Source: CAYYJS01 sp964472315 (lineage in GTDB: Bacteria > Verrucomicrobiota > Kiritimatiellia > UBA8416). Taken from it: a stretch of DNA of 64,000 nt. The DNA lies in the NCBI GenBank assembly GCA_964472315.1, contig CAYYJS010000003.1, positions 52,504-116,503 of the forward strand, read 5' to 3'. The position numbers and the translations under genes were made by a program. The notes under the pieces are model-generated. The model did no database searches. It was not told the origin of the DNA and worked only from the letters and a program-made list of their open reading frames with translations. Shown here one piece after another: positions 7,425 through 16,708 of this stretch (its first letter is position 1; every line of letters starts with the position of its first letter).

Positions 7425-8765
7425 TCAAGCGTCACGAAAGCGACTATACAGGTAGTCGAGCATCAGCCACGGTCCAAGCACGGGAAGACTTACGGAGAGA
7501 AGCAAGAAAAGGAACCAGAGCACGGAGCCTTTTCGTCTGGCGAGTTCGATCGCCCCCAGCAGGAACGGCGCGAGAATCAGTACCGCAAGCGCCCGCACCA
7601 CCCACGCTTCGGACGGCGCGCCCGCCCGGACCGTGGTGAGAGACCAGGCCGCGCCTGCAAGACCCACCAGTGCCGGCCAGTGCCGCAATATGGCAATCAG
7701 CATCGGAACGACGAACCGTCCGTCACCTTTCCGGTCGGATGGGTCCGTCTCCCCGTCGCATTCGGACGCGACACGAAAACGCGTGGGCGCCGCTTGCCCC
7801 CTGCCCGCGAACCACGCCCGGATCAACCCGCGCACGGGTCCCAGAAACCTTCTCATCTCCACGGCCGAGGCGAATCGCTCGGCCGGATTCTCGTCCAGCG
7901 CCTTCGTGATGAAAGCATCCCATTCCCGGCACAGACTCGAATCGATTTCCGACGGGCGGCGCAGACCCAGTTGCCGCCCCGTCAGCAGGCGGTAGGCCAT
8001 CATGCCGACGGCGTACAGATCGCTGCGCATGTCCACCTCGTCGCCGCGCCGTTGTTCGGGACTCATGTAGTCGTAGGTCCCAAGCAAGGCCTTGCCCGTG
8101 GTCTCGAGCTCCGGCTGCATCGTCCGGTCTTCGCCAATGGATACCGACTGGGCGAAGCTCTGTTGCGCACGGCTCAACAGCCATTCCTCGCCAACCGCGC
8201 GCGCCAGACCGAAGTCCGTGATCTTCACCAGAAAACCACCGTCCGCTTCGCACACCATGACGTTCGAGGGCTTCAGATCGCGATGCACCACACCATGACC
8301 GTGCGCGTAGCTCAACCCGACCAACATCTGGTCGAGCAGCTCCGCGACATCCGCCTGGGGCAGCTTGTCTCCGAAGGCCGCAGCCAGGTCCGACAGCGTC
8401 ATGGACTGTTTGCCCGGCACCGCTTCGATCAACTCCATGCGCAGCCAGTACTGGCCCTGTTCTTCGCCGAAGTCGTCGACGCGCACGATGTGCGGATGAT
8501 CGAGTGTCGACATCACCTGCGCCTCCTGGCGGAAGCGCCGTACCGACGCGGGATCGGCAGCGAGTTCCTCGCTGAGAAGTTTCAGCGCATGGCGCGTTCC
8601 GGCTTCGACATGCATCACTTCATAGACTTCGCCCATTCCGCCTCGGCCAAGCGGACGGATGACACGGTAGCATCCGAACATCCCGCCGGTAGCAAGCGTG
8701 TAGCCGCCGGAAGGCCCCTCGGCGCCGCCGACCATGGTTTGCATCCCGCCAATACCGCTATCCAT
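7425..8765 (-). CDS. Transmembrane Ser/Thr protein kinase (Hanks type), copy 1
   Basis: Kinase of 446 residues. The kinase domain spans about 34-300: glycine-rich loop LGRGGMGEV (39-47), catalytic lysine K62 in HALKLL, HRDLKPSN at 161-168 (catalytic D163) and DFG at 184-186. A C-terminal part near 350-440 has two or three membrane helices and no obvious external domain. I set the start at the ATG giving MDSGIGGM because the same start opens the tandem paralog upstream, where homology also begins. It lies 43 bases downstream of copy 2, probably in one transcript. Substrates are unknown; an FHA protein is encoded nearby. Confidence 0.9.
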   Translation of the reverse strand: MDSGIGGMQTMVGGAEGPSGGYTLATGGMFGCYRVIRPLGRGGMGEVYEVMHVEAGTRHALKLLSEELAADPASVRRFRQEAQVMSTLDHPHIVRVDDFGEEQGQYWLRMELIEAVPGKQSMTLSDLAAAFGDKLPQADVAELLDQMLVGLSYAHGHGVVHRDLKPSNVMVCEADGGFLVKITDFGLARAVGEEWLLSRAQQSFAQSVSIGEDRTMQPELETTGKALLGTYDYMSPEQRRGDEVDMRSDLYAVGMMAYRLLTGRQLGLRRPSEIDSSLCREWDAFITKALDENPAERFASAVEMRRFLGPVRGLIRAWFAGRGQAAPTRFRVASECDGETDPSDRKGDGRFVVPMLIAILRHWPALVGLAGAAWSLTTVRAGAPSEAWVVRALAVLILAPFLLGAIELARRKGSVLWFLFLLLSVSLPVLGPWLMLDYLYSRFRDA

Positions 8766-8808
8766 CACAACTCGTTTCTTCGCCTGGACGTCCATGCCCG
8801 GAACACCA

Positions 8809-11469
8809 TCATGGCTCGGCGGGTTCCGCACCGCCGGCACGCCGCATGGTCGTGAGACCGATTCCATCCCGGTCGCCGGGCGTGCTGCCGCACCACGCCA
8901 ACAGCAGCGTCCCATTCACGATCGCCACACCGCTGCCGCCGATGCCCGACGCCAGGGATTGCCGGCCGTCGACCTGTTGGTTCACGACAAACTCCGATCC
9001 GATCGGCTGTCCATGGCGGTCGAACAACCGGCCATGTATGTTGGAGTCCCGCGCATCGTGGTTCTCCCAGGCGATCAGCGTTTCGCCGCTCCTCGGGTCG
9101 ACAGAGAGCTGGGGACTGCACTGCCGCCACGTTGTCGGCTCGTTGACACGCTGCTCATCGCCCGCCGGAACCCCGACGACGTCGAACCAGCGTACGTAGA
9201 CACCCTCCCGATCGGTGGCGCCGAAGCCGTCCCAGGCCACGACGAAGCCGCCGGATGGCATGTACGCCACGCACGGACTGCCGCGGATGCCTTCGCCGGA
9301 TGTGCTGACGTCGAACGTCGCGCCGTCGGCAAGCCCCGGCAACCGGAAGTGCCGCGCCCGGATGGGTCCGTTCTCCCGTTTCCGGTTGCCCCGACACCAC
9401 GCGATCGTGATGCGTCCATCGGATCGTATGTCGTGACCCGTCAGCACGCCGGGATCCTCCACGGGGTGCCACGCCGGGCCGCACGATCGACCGACGGCAT
9501 CGAAACACCGCGCGACGGGCGGGTTCGTTTCGGAACAACCGACCACCACGATAGCGCCGTCCGTCGATGCGCGGACAACCGGACCGCACACATGCGGAAA
9601 GATGTCCAGGGCGCCGCCAATGGGACTCCCGTACCGGTCAAGCAATTGCCCGTGCGCCGCCGCGAGCCGGCCGCCCCAGACGGCCATGAAGCCGCGGCCG
9701 GGCAGCGCGGCCACGGACGGCGACGACTCCCATCCATCGGTCTGGTTCGCGTTCAACAGGAATTCCGAACCGACCGGGCGGCCATTGGGTTGGAAGATCG
9801 TTCCATAGCAGTCGGCCTTGCGCCCCTGCCACCCCTCCCAGGCGACCAACACGTGCAGCCGTTCCAGGGCGAGCAGCGAGGGCGCCTGCTGCTTGCCGCG
9901 CGTCGTCGTATTGACCCGCATCTCGCTGACCCGGTACCGACGGTCCGCCAGACAGATCACGCCGGCATCGACGGTCACGACCACCGGCCGCGCAACGGGC
10001 GGCGTCGGCGGCGCCGGAGCGGCCTGCACAAGCGGCGCAGGCGTTACGGACGGCGGCTGGAGCACCGGGTCCGACGTCTCGGCCCGCGCATGGACCACCG
10101 GTTCCGGTGTCTCGGCCGGTCGCGCCTCCGCGACGCGTGCCGACCGGACGCGCGGCTTCCTTTCCGCGTTCCGCTCCGGTTGGGCCACGTCGCGTCCGCC
10201 GACGCGCTTCGGCGCCTCGTCCGGCGATGCGGGCGGCGTCACGGGTGCGGGCGGCGTCACGGGTGCGGGTGCGGCGCGCGTCACGGATGCCGGCGGCGCG
10301 GGTGGCTCGACTGCCGACGGCGCCGCGGGCCGCTCAGCCCGCGTGTTCCAGATGCCGCGGCCAAGCGCGAACAGCAGCAGGATGCCGATCCCGATGACAA
10401 TGGGCATCCGCCCCCACAATAGCCACGCGAGACGCTGGGAGATGGGCGGGCCTTCGTCCGCCCAGTCGATCGGAGGGCACGGCGCCGCGGCGGCAACCCG
10501 CGTTCCAGAACCCTCCCAGGCCCGGAGCAGCCCGCGCAATGGCCCAAGCGCGTTCCGCATGGCATCGGCCGTGGCATACCGATCCGCCGGTTTCTCCTCC
10601 ATGGCTTTGGAGACGAAGCCATCCCAGTCACGGTTCAATGTCGGATCCAATTCCGACGGCCGTCGCAGACTCAACTGCCGCCCGGTCAGCAGACGGTAGG
10701 CGATCAGGCCGACGGCGTAGACGTCGCTGCGTGCATCCGCCTCCTGGCCGCGCCGTTGCTCGGGGCTCATGTACTCGTAGGTTCCCAACAGCCCGTGGTG
10801 TGCGGCATCCGCTTCCGGAACTTCGGTCGCGGCATCGCCCATGGACATCGACTGCGCGAAACTCCGTTGAGCCCGGTTCAACAGCCAGTCTTCACCCACC
10901 GCGCGCGCCAATCCGAAGTCGGTGATCTTGGCCAGAAGACGGCCTTCGGTCTCGTACACCATGATGTTCGAGGGTTTCAGATCGCGATGCACCACACCGC
11001 GCCCATGGGCGTAACCGAGGCCGTCCAGCACCTGGTCAAGCACCTCGACCAGATCCGCCTGCGGCAGCTTGCCCCCGAAGACCGCGGCCAGCTCGGACAA
11101 CGTCATGGACTGCTTGCCCGCCGCCACTTCGATCAGTTCCATGCGCAGCCAGTAGCGGCCGTGGTCCTCGCCGAAGTCGTCGACGCGTACGATGTGCGGG
11201 TGGTCGAGTGTCGACATCACCTGCGCTTCCCGGCGGAAGCGCCGTACCGACGCGGGATCGGCAGCGAGTTCCTCGCTGAGCAGCTTCAGCGCATGGCGCG
11301 TACCGGCTTCGGCATGGAGCACCTCATAGACCTCACCCATTCCGCCTCGGCCAAGCGGACGGATGACACGGTAGCACCCGAACATCCCACCGGAAGCAAG
11401 CGTGTAGCCGCCGGAAGGCCCCTCGGACCCGCCGGCCATGGTTCGCATCCCGCCAATACCGCTGTCCAT
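8809..11469 (-). CDS. Transmembrane Ser/Thr protein kinase with repeat-containing external domain, copy 2
   Basis: Kinase of 886 residues. The cytoplasmic kinase domain matches copy 1 position for position: G-loop 39-47, K62, HRD 161-163, DFG 184-186. A Pro/Ala-rich region follows one membrane helix (about 395-415, the PIVIGIGILLLFALG stretch). The C-terminal 330 residues contain repeated units with a G-F-x-V-A-W core and a GSEF(L/V)(V/L)N motif, suggesting a beta-propeller-like sensor outside the membrane. The start has GAGGTGG upstream. Good context for signal reception: kinase inside, repeat domain outside. It is transcribed away from the CsgG-like gene, 157 bases distant. Confidence 0.9.
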   Translation of the reverse strand: MDSGIGGMRTMAGGSEGPSGGYTLASGGMFGCYRVIRPLGRGGMGEVYEVLHAEAGTRHALKLLSEELAADPASVRRFRREAQVMSTLDHPHIVRVDDFGEDHGRYWLRMELIEVAAGKQSMTLSELAAVFGGKLPQADLVEVLDQVLDGLGYAHGRGVVHRDLKPSNIMVYETEGRLLAKITDFGLARAVGEDWLLNRAQRSFAQSMSMGDAATEVPEADAAHHGLLGTYEYMSPEQRRGQEADARSDVYAVGLIAYRLLTGRQLSLRRPSELDPTLNRDWDGFVSKAMEEKPADRYATADAMRNALGPLRGLLRAWEGSGTRVAAAAPCPPIDWADEGPPISQRLAWLLWGRMPIVIGIGILLLFALGRGIWNTRAERPAAPSAVEPPAPPASVTRAAPAPVTPPAPVTPPASPDEAPKRVGGRDVAQPERNAERKPRVRSARVAEARPAETPEPVVHARAETSDPVLQPPSVTPAPLVQAAPAPPTPPVARPVVVTVDAGVICLADRRYRVSEMRVNTTTRGKQQAPSLLALERLHVLVAWEGWQGRKADCYGTIFQPNGRPVGSEFLLNANQTDGWESSPSVAALPGRGFMAVWGGRLAAAHGQLLDRYGSPIGGALDIFPHVCGPVVRASTDGAIVVVGCSETNPPVARCFDAVGRSCGPAWHPVEDPGVLTGHDIRSDGRITIAWCRGNRKRENGPIRARHFRLPGLADGATFDVSTSGEGIRGSPCVAYMPSGGFVVAWDGFGATDREGVYVRWFDVVGVPAGDEQRVNEPTTWRQCSPQLSVDPRSGETLIAWENHDARDSNIHGRLFDRHGQPIGSEFVVNQQVDGRQSLASGIGGSGVAIVNGTLLLAWCGSTPGDRDGIGLTTMRRAGGAEPAEP

Positions 11470-11626
11470 CGTCGTTCCGTTCCACCTCAAAACCAACAGC
11501 AACTGTACGGGGACAATCGACGGCAGGCAACCCCGTATTGCACGCGGCGCATTCTTGCGCTTGAAAGCGCCGCGGGTAGGGCATAGGATCGTGCCCACTT
11601 TACGGTGACGGATGGAGGCGACGGAC

Positions 11627-12274
11627 ATGCATGTAAAGGCGCTTTGTTTCGCGGCGGCGGCGTTTCTGTCAATTTCGGCGTCGGCACAGGATGCCGGGCG
11701 CGCGCTCGATCTCGCCGCCGAACAGGCGGGCGCGAAGCTCTGTATCGAGCTCGCCGCCGCGAGCGTTCCCGATATGCGGATCGCCTTCCTGCCGCTCTTC
11801 CGGGACGGAGAGAACGGGCAACCCCGAATCGAACCGGTTATCCGGGCCGAACTCGGGCGGCGCAAGATGCGCTTCAGTCTCTACACGCGCGATGAGGCGG
11901 TCTGGGACAAACTGATCGGCGAAATCGATTTCGGCGCGCGCCGCGCGGACATCATGGATGCCGCCACCATCCAGAAATTCGGCGCCATCCCCGGTGTGGA
12001 AGCCCTGCTCTACGGCGAGGTCCGGGAGGCCTCCGCCACGCCTGACGGCACCGGCACGACGCGTCTCTCCGTGTACCTGTCCGACGTCGAGACTGGAAAA
12101 CTCCTGTGGTCCTGCAATCTCATGGGCCAGCACCTGCCGCCCCCGCGCGTCGAACCGCCCGTGGCCGACCGCCTGACCGACCAACTGTTGGCAAACCTCC
12201 CTTGGATCCTTGCCGGTATCGCCGGGCTGGGCGCACTGGCCATGTTCCTTCGGGCAGTGACGCGGCCGCGGTAA
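11627..12274 (+). CDS. Secreted CsgG-like protein with C-terminal membrane helix
   Basis: Protein of 215 residues. An N-terminal signal peptide (MHVKALCFAAAAFLSIS, cut near SASAQ) is followed by a domain with the DMRIAFLPL strand, a GVEALLYGEV segment and a LSVYLSDVETGKLLWSC strand. These recall the alpha/beta fold of CsgG and related lipoproteins that assemble at the outer membrane, though the match is only by eye. A hydrophobic helix (about 190-208) precedes a short basic tail, so it may be anchored in the inner membrane facing outward. The ATG at 11627 is chosen because GGAGG lies eight bases upstream. The lipoprotein gene follows after 28 bases. Confidence 0.6.
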   Translation: MHVKALCFAAAAFLSISASAQDAGRALDLAAEQAGAKLCIELAAASVPDMRIAFLPLFRDGENGQPRIEPVIRAELGRRKMRFSLYTRDEAVWDKLIGEIDFGARRADIMDAATIQKFGAIPGVEALLYGEVREASATPDGTGTTRLSVYLSDVETGKLLWSCNLMGQHLPPPRVEPPVADRLTDQLLANLPWILAGIAGLGALAMFLRAVTRPR

Positions 12275-12302
12275 CGCAGCGTGACGAGAGGAGACGCGAA
12301 GC

Positions 12303-12938
12303 ATGAACGAGACGATCCGAAACGTACTGCGAACGGCGGCGGGGCTTGCCGCGCTGCTGACCGCCGGATGCGCCGGCACGCCGGGAGCACCAGTCACGCC
12401 GGAGACGTCCCGCCCGACGCCCGTGACCGTACGGCATCTCGATACGCGAACGGTCGCCGCCGCCGACCTGCCCGTGCCACGCACGCTCCACTTCCGGGAC
12501 CGCAGCGGCGCGCCGTCCGAGACGACGGCCGCCATGGCCCGCAAGACCGCCGGCATCGTCGCCCAACGCGGTTTCACGGTCGCAGCCGACGCGCCCAACG
12601 TCCTTGTGGAGATTCGGACGACGGCCACGCCGGCCGACAAGATGGGCACCTCCCGCGTCTACGGCGGCGCCGCCGACGTGGATGTATTTTTCCGCGGGGA
12701 CGCGGGAAGCGGGGGCGCCCGACTGCTGGGCAGCGAGCGTTTCGAATGCCGCGGCGACCGGAAGTTCGATGACACCGAAGCCGTGAACTCGCTCACCGAC
12801 CACCTCGCGCAGCGCGTGGCAAACTGGCTTGCACCTCTGGTCGCCGCGGAAGGTATGGGCATGACCGACACACGCTTCCGCGCGGAGCAGGCCTTTCGCG
12901 AACTGGATGCCGAGATCGAACGGATGGGCGGAAACTGA
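12303..12938 (+). CDS. Putative lipoprotein
   Basis: Protein of 211 residues with a lipoprotein signal: a hydrophobic stretch then the lipobox LTAGC, placing the acylated cysteine at residue 23. The mature part has a long alpha/beta region containing NVLVEIRTT and a YGGAADVDVFFRGD segment, and a helical C-terminus. It has no family that I recognise. It sits between the CsgG-like gene (28 bases) and the zinc-ribbon/FHA gene (15 bases), so the three are probably one operon. A role at the outer membrane in the same process as those neighbours is inference. Confidence 0.75.
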   Translation: MNETIRNVLRTAAGLAALLTAGCAGTPGAPVTPETSRPTPVTVRHLDTRTVAAADLPVPRTLHFRDRSGAPSETTAAMARKTAGIVAQRGFTVAADAPNVLVEIRTTATPADKMGTSRVYGGAADVDVFFRGDAGSGGARLLGSERFECRGDRKFDDTEAVNSLTDHLAQRVANWLAPLVAAEGMGMTDTRFRAEQAFRELDAEIERMGGN

Positions 12939-12953
12939 ACCGTCACGTGTGAT

Positions 12954-14729
12954 ATGGGTCTTTTCTCCGACAAATGTCAGTCGTGCGGAACGCCGGTGAA
13001 GAAGCGGGCAAGCCGCTGCAGCCAGTGCGGCAGCCCCGCGCCCGGCGCCTGGCGCAAGTGTCCGACCTGCCGGTCCTGGGTCGGCGTGGAATCGCCATTC
13101 TGCTGGAGCTGCGGCGGCGCCCTGCATCCGGAAGCCCAGAACCACCTCGCGGCCGGACGCTGGCGTCGCGATGCCGATGTTTTCGCCGTGCGCATCGAGA
13201 CCGATGGAATCGAGCGTGAACTGAAGCATGGCCTGACGCTCGATGTGGCGGAAACCGCGCTGGTGCTCAAGAACGGGCTCTGCACCGCCATTCTGGGAGC
13301 CGGACGCCATGCGGCCGGAGATGTGGCGGAAAGCACCATTGTGCTTCTGGACGGAAGCGAGCTGGCGACGCCGCTCGCGTTCGAGGCGGTTCAGAGTTCG
13401 GACGGCCTGCACATCAACCTCGATACGGAAATCGTCTTCCAGGTCAACCGCCGGCGGCTGGCCGGGTTTGTCGCACGCCTGCTCGGCGCATCGCGCCGCA
13501 TCACCTATGCGGCGCTATCGGCGCAACTTGCCGATGCCCTCCTCGGCTGCGTCCGTAAGCAGTGTCGCCGGTTTGACATCCTTGCTCTCTGCCACGATCA
13601 CCAGGCGCTCACGCGACTGGAAGAGGACCTGCGCGCCGATTTTGCCGCCGCGCTGGAGCCGTTGGGCATGGAACTGGTCCAACTCGGCACGACCGCGGTT
13701 TCAGGCGATGACGCGGACCGCATCCGTTCGCATGCCGCCGATGCCGCGGCGGCGATCGCCGAAAAGGAGGCGCAGGGACGGGTCGATGCGCTGGAGCGCA
13801 AGTTGGAGGCCTTGGGGCTCGATGAGCAACTGGGCGTGGCCGACAAGAAGCGCCGGCTTCAGACCGTCGAACGCGACCTTGAAATCGCCAAACTGGAGCA
13901 TGCCCGCCGTGTCGCCGAACAGAACGCCGCCATCGCCATGATTCGGCGCGCGGCGATAGGCGAGGCGTCGGGTTGCGACTCGGCGTGCTGCCTGGCCGTA
14001 TGCGAGGATGGGGCGCCCGTGGAGACGGGATCGCGCATCACCCTGGAAACGGATGGACTGCTGATTCACATTCTCCCGTGCCATGAACTGCTGATCGGGT
14101 GCCGCCGAACGTGCGACATCATCGCCCGACTCTTCGACCCGAACGGCAACGTGGACGCCGCGCAGACCAAGCGGATTAGCCGGCACCACGCGCGTTTGGC
14201 GATCAGACGGGGTCGGGTGTATGTCGCCGACGGAGCGATGCCACCGGATTCCGGGGAAATGCGGGCCAGCGCCATGGGTACGTTTCTCGATGGCGAACGG
14301 GTCACGTTCGGCGACGAACAACCGCTCCCGTTCGGACGGGAGTTCGTCGTATCGCTGGCATCGGCGGGCGCCAATGGACGCTCGGTGTTTGCGCTCCGCG
14401 GCGAGGTCCGCCGCTGCGACGAACTGAGGCATGAAGGCGTCGCGCCGGAACTCCACATGGACGCCGGCGCCATGAGCTGCATGGTGCTCCAACGCTGCGA
14501 CCCCGTGCCCGAAGTATTCGTCGTCGTGTGGAAGTACCTGCCGCTCTGGATGGTCGATGAAAGCCTGCGGGGCTTCTGCATCTGCCGGAACAAAGACGGG
14601 CTGGCGCTGGGCGATAAAGAAACCTGTCGCCGACTCGCCCCCGGTCTCGCGTGGACGCGCGGCGACACATCGCTCGTTTCGCGCGAATGGGAGCAATGGG
14701 GTGGTCTGCGCGAACGTCCGGCCTGCTGA
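12954..14729 (+). CDS. Zinc-ribbon / SPFH-like / coiled-coil / FHA-domain protein
   Basis: Protein of 591 residues with an unusual domain order. Two zinc ribbons open it: C8, C11, C22, C25 and C36, C39, C50, C53. Residues about 75-250 resemble an SPFH (band 7, stomatin-like) domain, with a LKNGLCTAILGAGRH stretch and an INLDTEIVFQV strand. A charged coiled coil runs from about 250 to 330. Residues about 360-460 form a forkhead-associated domain with the SRHHARLAI motif near 408 and GTFLDGERV near 442. FHA domains bind phosphothreonine, and two Ser/Thr kinases are encoded next door, so this is a candidate reader of their signal. The C-terminal 130 residues are unassigned. Confidence 0.8.
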   Translation: MGLFSDKCQSCGTPVKKRASRCSQCGSPAPGAWRKCPTCRSWVGVESPFCWSCGGALHPEAQNHLAAGRWRRDADVFAVRIETDGIERELKHGLTLDVAETALVLKNGLCTAILGAGRHAAGDVAESTIVLLDGSELATPLAFEAVQSSDGLHINLDTEIVFQVNRRRLAGFVARLLGASRRITYAALSAQLADALLGCVRKQCRRFDILALCHDHQALTRLEEDLRADFAAALEPLGMELVQLGTTAVSGDDADRIRSHAADAAAAIAEKEAQGRVDALERKLEALGLDEQLGVADKKRRLQTVERDLEIAKLEHARRVAEQNAAIAMIRRAAIGEASGCDSACCLAVCEDGAPVETGSRITLETDGLLIHILPCHELLIGCRRTCDIIARLFDPNGNVDAAQTKRISRHHARLAIRRGRVYVADGAMPPDSGEMRASAMGTFLDGERVTFGDEQPLPFGREFVVSLASAGANGRSVFALRGEVRRCDELRHEGVAPELHMDAGAMSCMVLQRCDPVPEVFVVVWKYLPLWMVDESLRGFCICRNKDGLALGDKETCRRLAPGLAWTRGDTSLVSREWEQWGGLRERPAC

Positions 14730-14775
14730 AGCGTGGACCACGAACGCGGGAGGGGATCGGTGGACGAGAGAGGCG
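14725..14775. repeat. Dispersed repeat, copy B
   Basis: Shares GCTGAAGCGTGGAC, ACGAACG and GGGGATCGGT followed by GACGAGAG with copy A at 7235. The stop codon of the FHA gene lies inside its first bases. It marks the boundary between the intact island and the decayed region to the right. Confidence 0.6.
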
Positions 14776-14946
14776 AGTGGTTGTTGGGGATCGACCTGGG
14801 CACGACGGAGATCAAGGCCGGCGTGCAGCTCATCGTCGCCCATGTCGTCCGCGCCTACTGCACGGAGGACATCGGCGACGCCTTCGACGTCTTGCGGCGC
14901 ACGCGGCGGACGTGTTTCGACATTTCGGCCAATACCCACGAGACGA
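14776..14946 (+). pseudogene. Fragment resembling the N-terminus of an FGGY-type carbohydrate kinase
   Basis: The frame opens with WLLGIDLGTTEIKAGV, the phosphate-binding loop that begins FGGY sugar kinases and other members of the actin-like ATPase superfamily. Only about 17 residues match; the following residues do not continue the family and the frame ends after about 60 codons. It abuts the truncated beta-helix gene on the opposite strand. I read it as debris of a rearrangement, not a working gene. A chance match to the short loop is possible. Confidence 0.45.
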
Positions 14947-16643
14947 CAAAATCTCGTTGAACTCGATACGGCAGTCATTGGCGCGACCGAACCCGATGGC
15001 CATGCGCGGCGCGTTATGAATCCGGTTATGCGCCACCCGCAGGCCCACCGACTCGGGCTCGATGTTCACGGCCGGCTGATATGTCCAGGCCGACCTGCCG
15101 AAGCCCCGGATCACGCAGTCGACGACGCTATTGCCGCCCGGCGCGAGCGACCGTCGGTCGCCGCCCGAGAGGGCGACCCCGCCGCCGCCGGGGTTGGCGA
15201 TCGTGCACCGTTGCAGGCCGCTGCCGGTTCCCCCGAGCCGGCACGCCCAGGTGCCGCGTTCAGCAGCGAGCAATCCGTCAGCCTGTTGCTCGCGCCGCCG
15301 GTTACGACCACCAGTTCGGCGCGCCCCGTGACGAACGTGAGGTTGCGTACGACAATGTTCGAGGCGTCGCTCATGCGCCACAAGGGGGTCGCGAGGGTGG
15401 ATACGCGGATATCGGCGTCCTCCATGCGGGCAGGGGGCCAGAAGTACAGAATGCCGGTGGCGCGGTTCAGATACCACTCGCCGGGGCGGGTGATCTCTTC
15501 GACCAGGTTCTCGGCGTAGTACGGTTGCCCCGGGTCGAGCCCGAATTCCGGGGGTTGCGCGAGCGTGACGGTGCGGTTGGTGGTATCGATCGCGACCGCG
15601 CGGATATGCTGATCGCACCAGAGATGCTTCCAGAAACCGTGGAGCCACGGTTCTTCGACCGCGGCCCAGCGTCGGGGTCGGTCGCCGCTGTAGGCGAACG
15701 CCGACGCGGACACGGCGCGCGTCACGGTGGCGAAGCCATGGTCGATGCTCGCCGGATCGCGGAAGACGATGGCGCCTCGCGAGCCGCATTGCGCGGCATG
15801 GTCCATCGGGCCGAGTCGCGGATCGTAGCGGTGCCACCAGGGGTTCGTGTTGGCGGGGTAGCCGTTGGTCTGCGTGGTCAGAAACTACGCCGTGTGAGTC
15901 CGTCCGTCATGGTTCCAGGTGTTGCGATAGAGGTGGTACTGGCGGCCGTCCACGAGACCGTCGCGTCGATAGGCGTTGACGCCGTCGGATGTGCCGATGG
16001 CGGCGTAGCGCCCGGTTACGTCCGGAACGGGGGTGCCGAAAACGTTGACGTGCGCGTTGGTTGCGGTTTGGCGGGGCATGTCTTCATCCGGGTCGGGCCA
16101 GCGTGCCAGCGGCATCGGCTCGCCATTGACGACCAGTTCCATGGCGGCGGTTGGCGCGCGGTAGGATCCGCGCACCGCGAGCGTGCCGTAGTCCGAGAGT
16201 CCGCGCGCGGCGAGGTCCGCCTGCACGATATGGCTGCCGGCGGTGTCGTCCAGTCGCGCCCGGATTGCGGAAGCGGTTGGCACGGGAACGAACCAGGATG
16301 GATCGAGGCGCGCCCCGCCGACCAGACGTGCGCGTGTGCCGTCGCGTCCGCGGTACTGGACGGGGGCGTCCGGCGTGCCGGAGTCCTCAGCCGCGAGATC
16401 GAAGGTATTGGTGCGTTCGTACACGCCGCCGTCGAACCACACGGTAACGCCGCCGGGGGGCAATCCGGCCGCGCGTTTCAAATCGCGAATCGCCGTCCTG
16501 GCGCGCTCGGGTGTGGCAAAGGGAGACGCGGCCGTACCGGACTGCGCATCAGAACCGTGCGGGCTGACGTGGAAGTCGGCCCGTCCCAGACCGGCCGCGC
16601 ATACGAGGCACGCGGCCATGGCCAGTAAACGCGGATGGTTCAT
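14947..16643 (-). pseudogene. Right-handed parallel beta-helix protein, broken by an amber codon, a frameshift and a 3' truncation
   Basis: A secreted carbohydrate-active-type protein. A signal peptide (MNHPRLLAMAACLVCAAG) leads to DFHVSPHGSDAQSG and VTVWFDGGVYERT, the usual opening of beta-helix glycan proteins, and later PGEWYLNRATGILYFWP, also typical. Three lesions are visible. An in-frame TAG at 15885-15887 interrupts it, with coding sequence continuing in the same frame on both sides. A frameshift lies near 15260. Similarity stops at the IEFNEI stretch near 14947, where family members continue for hundreds of residues. The first 252 codons (15885-16643) remain open and might be translated. 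Confidence 0.8.
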
Positions 16644-16708
16644 GCGAGCTGGACGGTGTCACGTGCGGGTATCGAAGTCAATGCGACCGTGCCGTCACCT
16701 GTACGCGC

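Noticed and set aside
11470..11865. N-terminal extension of 132 residues on the second kinase
   Set aside because: It would overlap the divergent CsgG-like gene, lacks similarity to copy 1, and the common MDSGIGG start has its own ribosome site.
14830..15837. Intact minus-strand gene of about 335 codons
   Set aside because: Only its last part is family sequence; the first part is the wrong frame of the beta-helix gene. It is the shifted frame of a broken gene.
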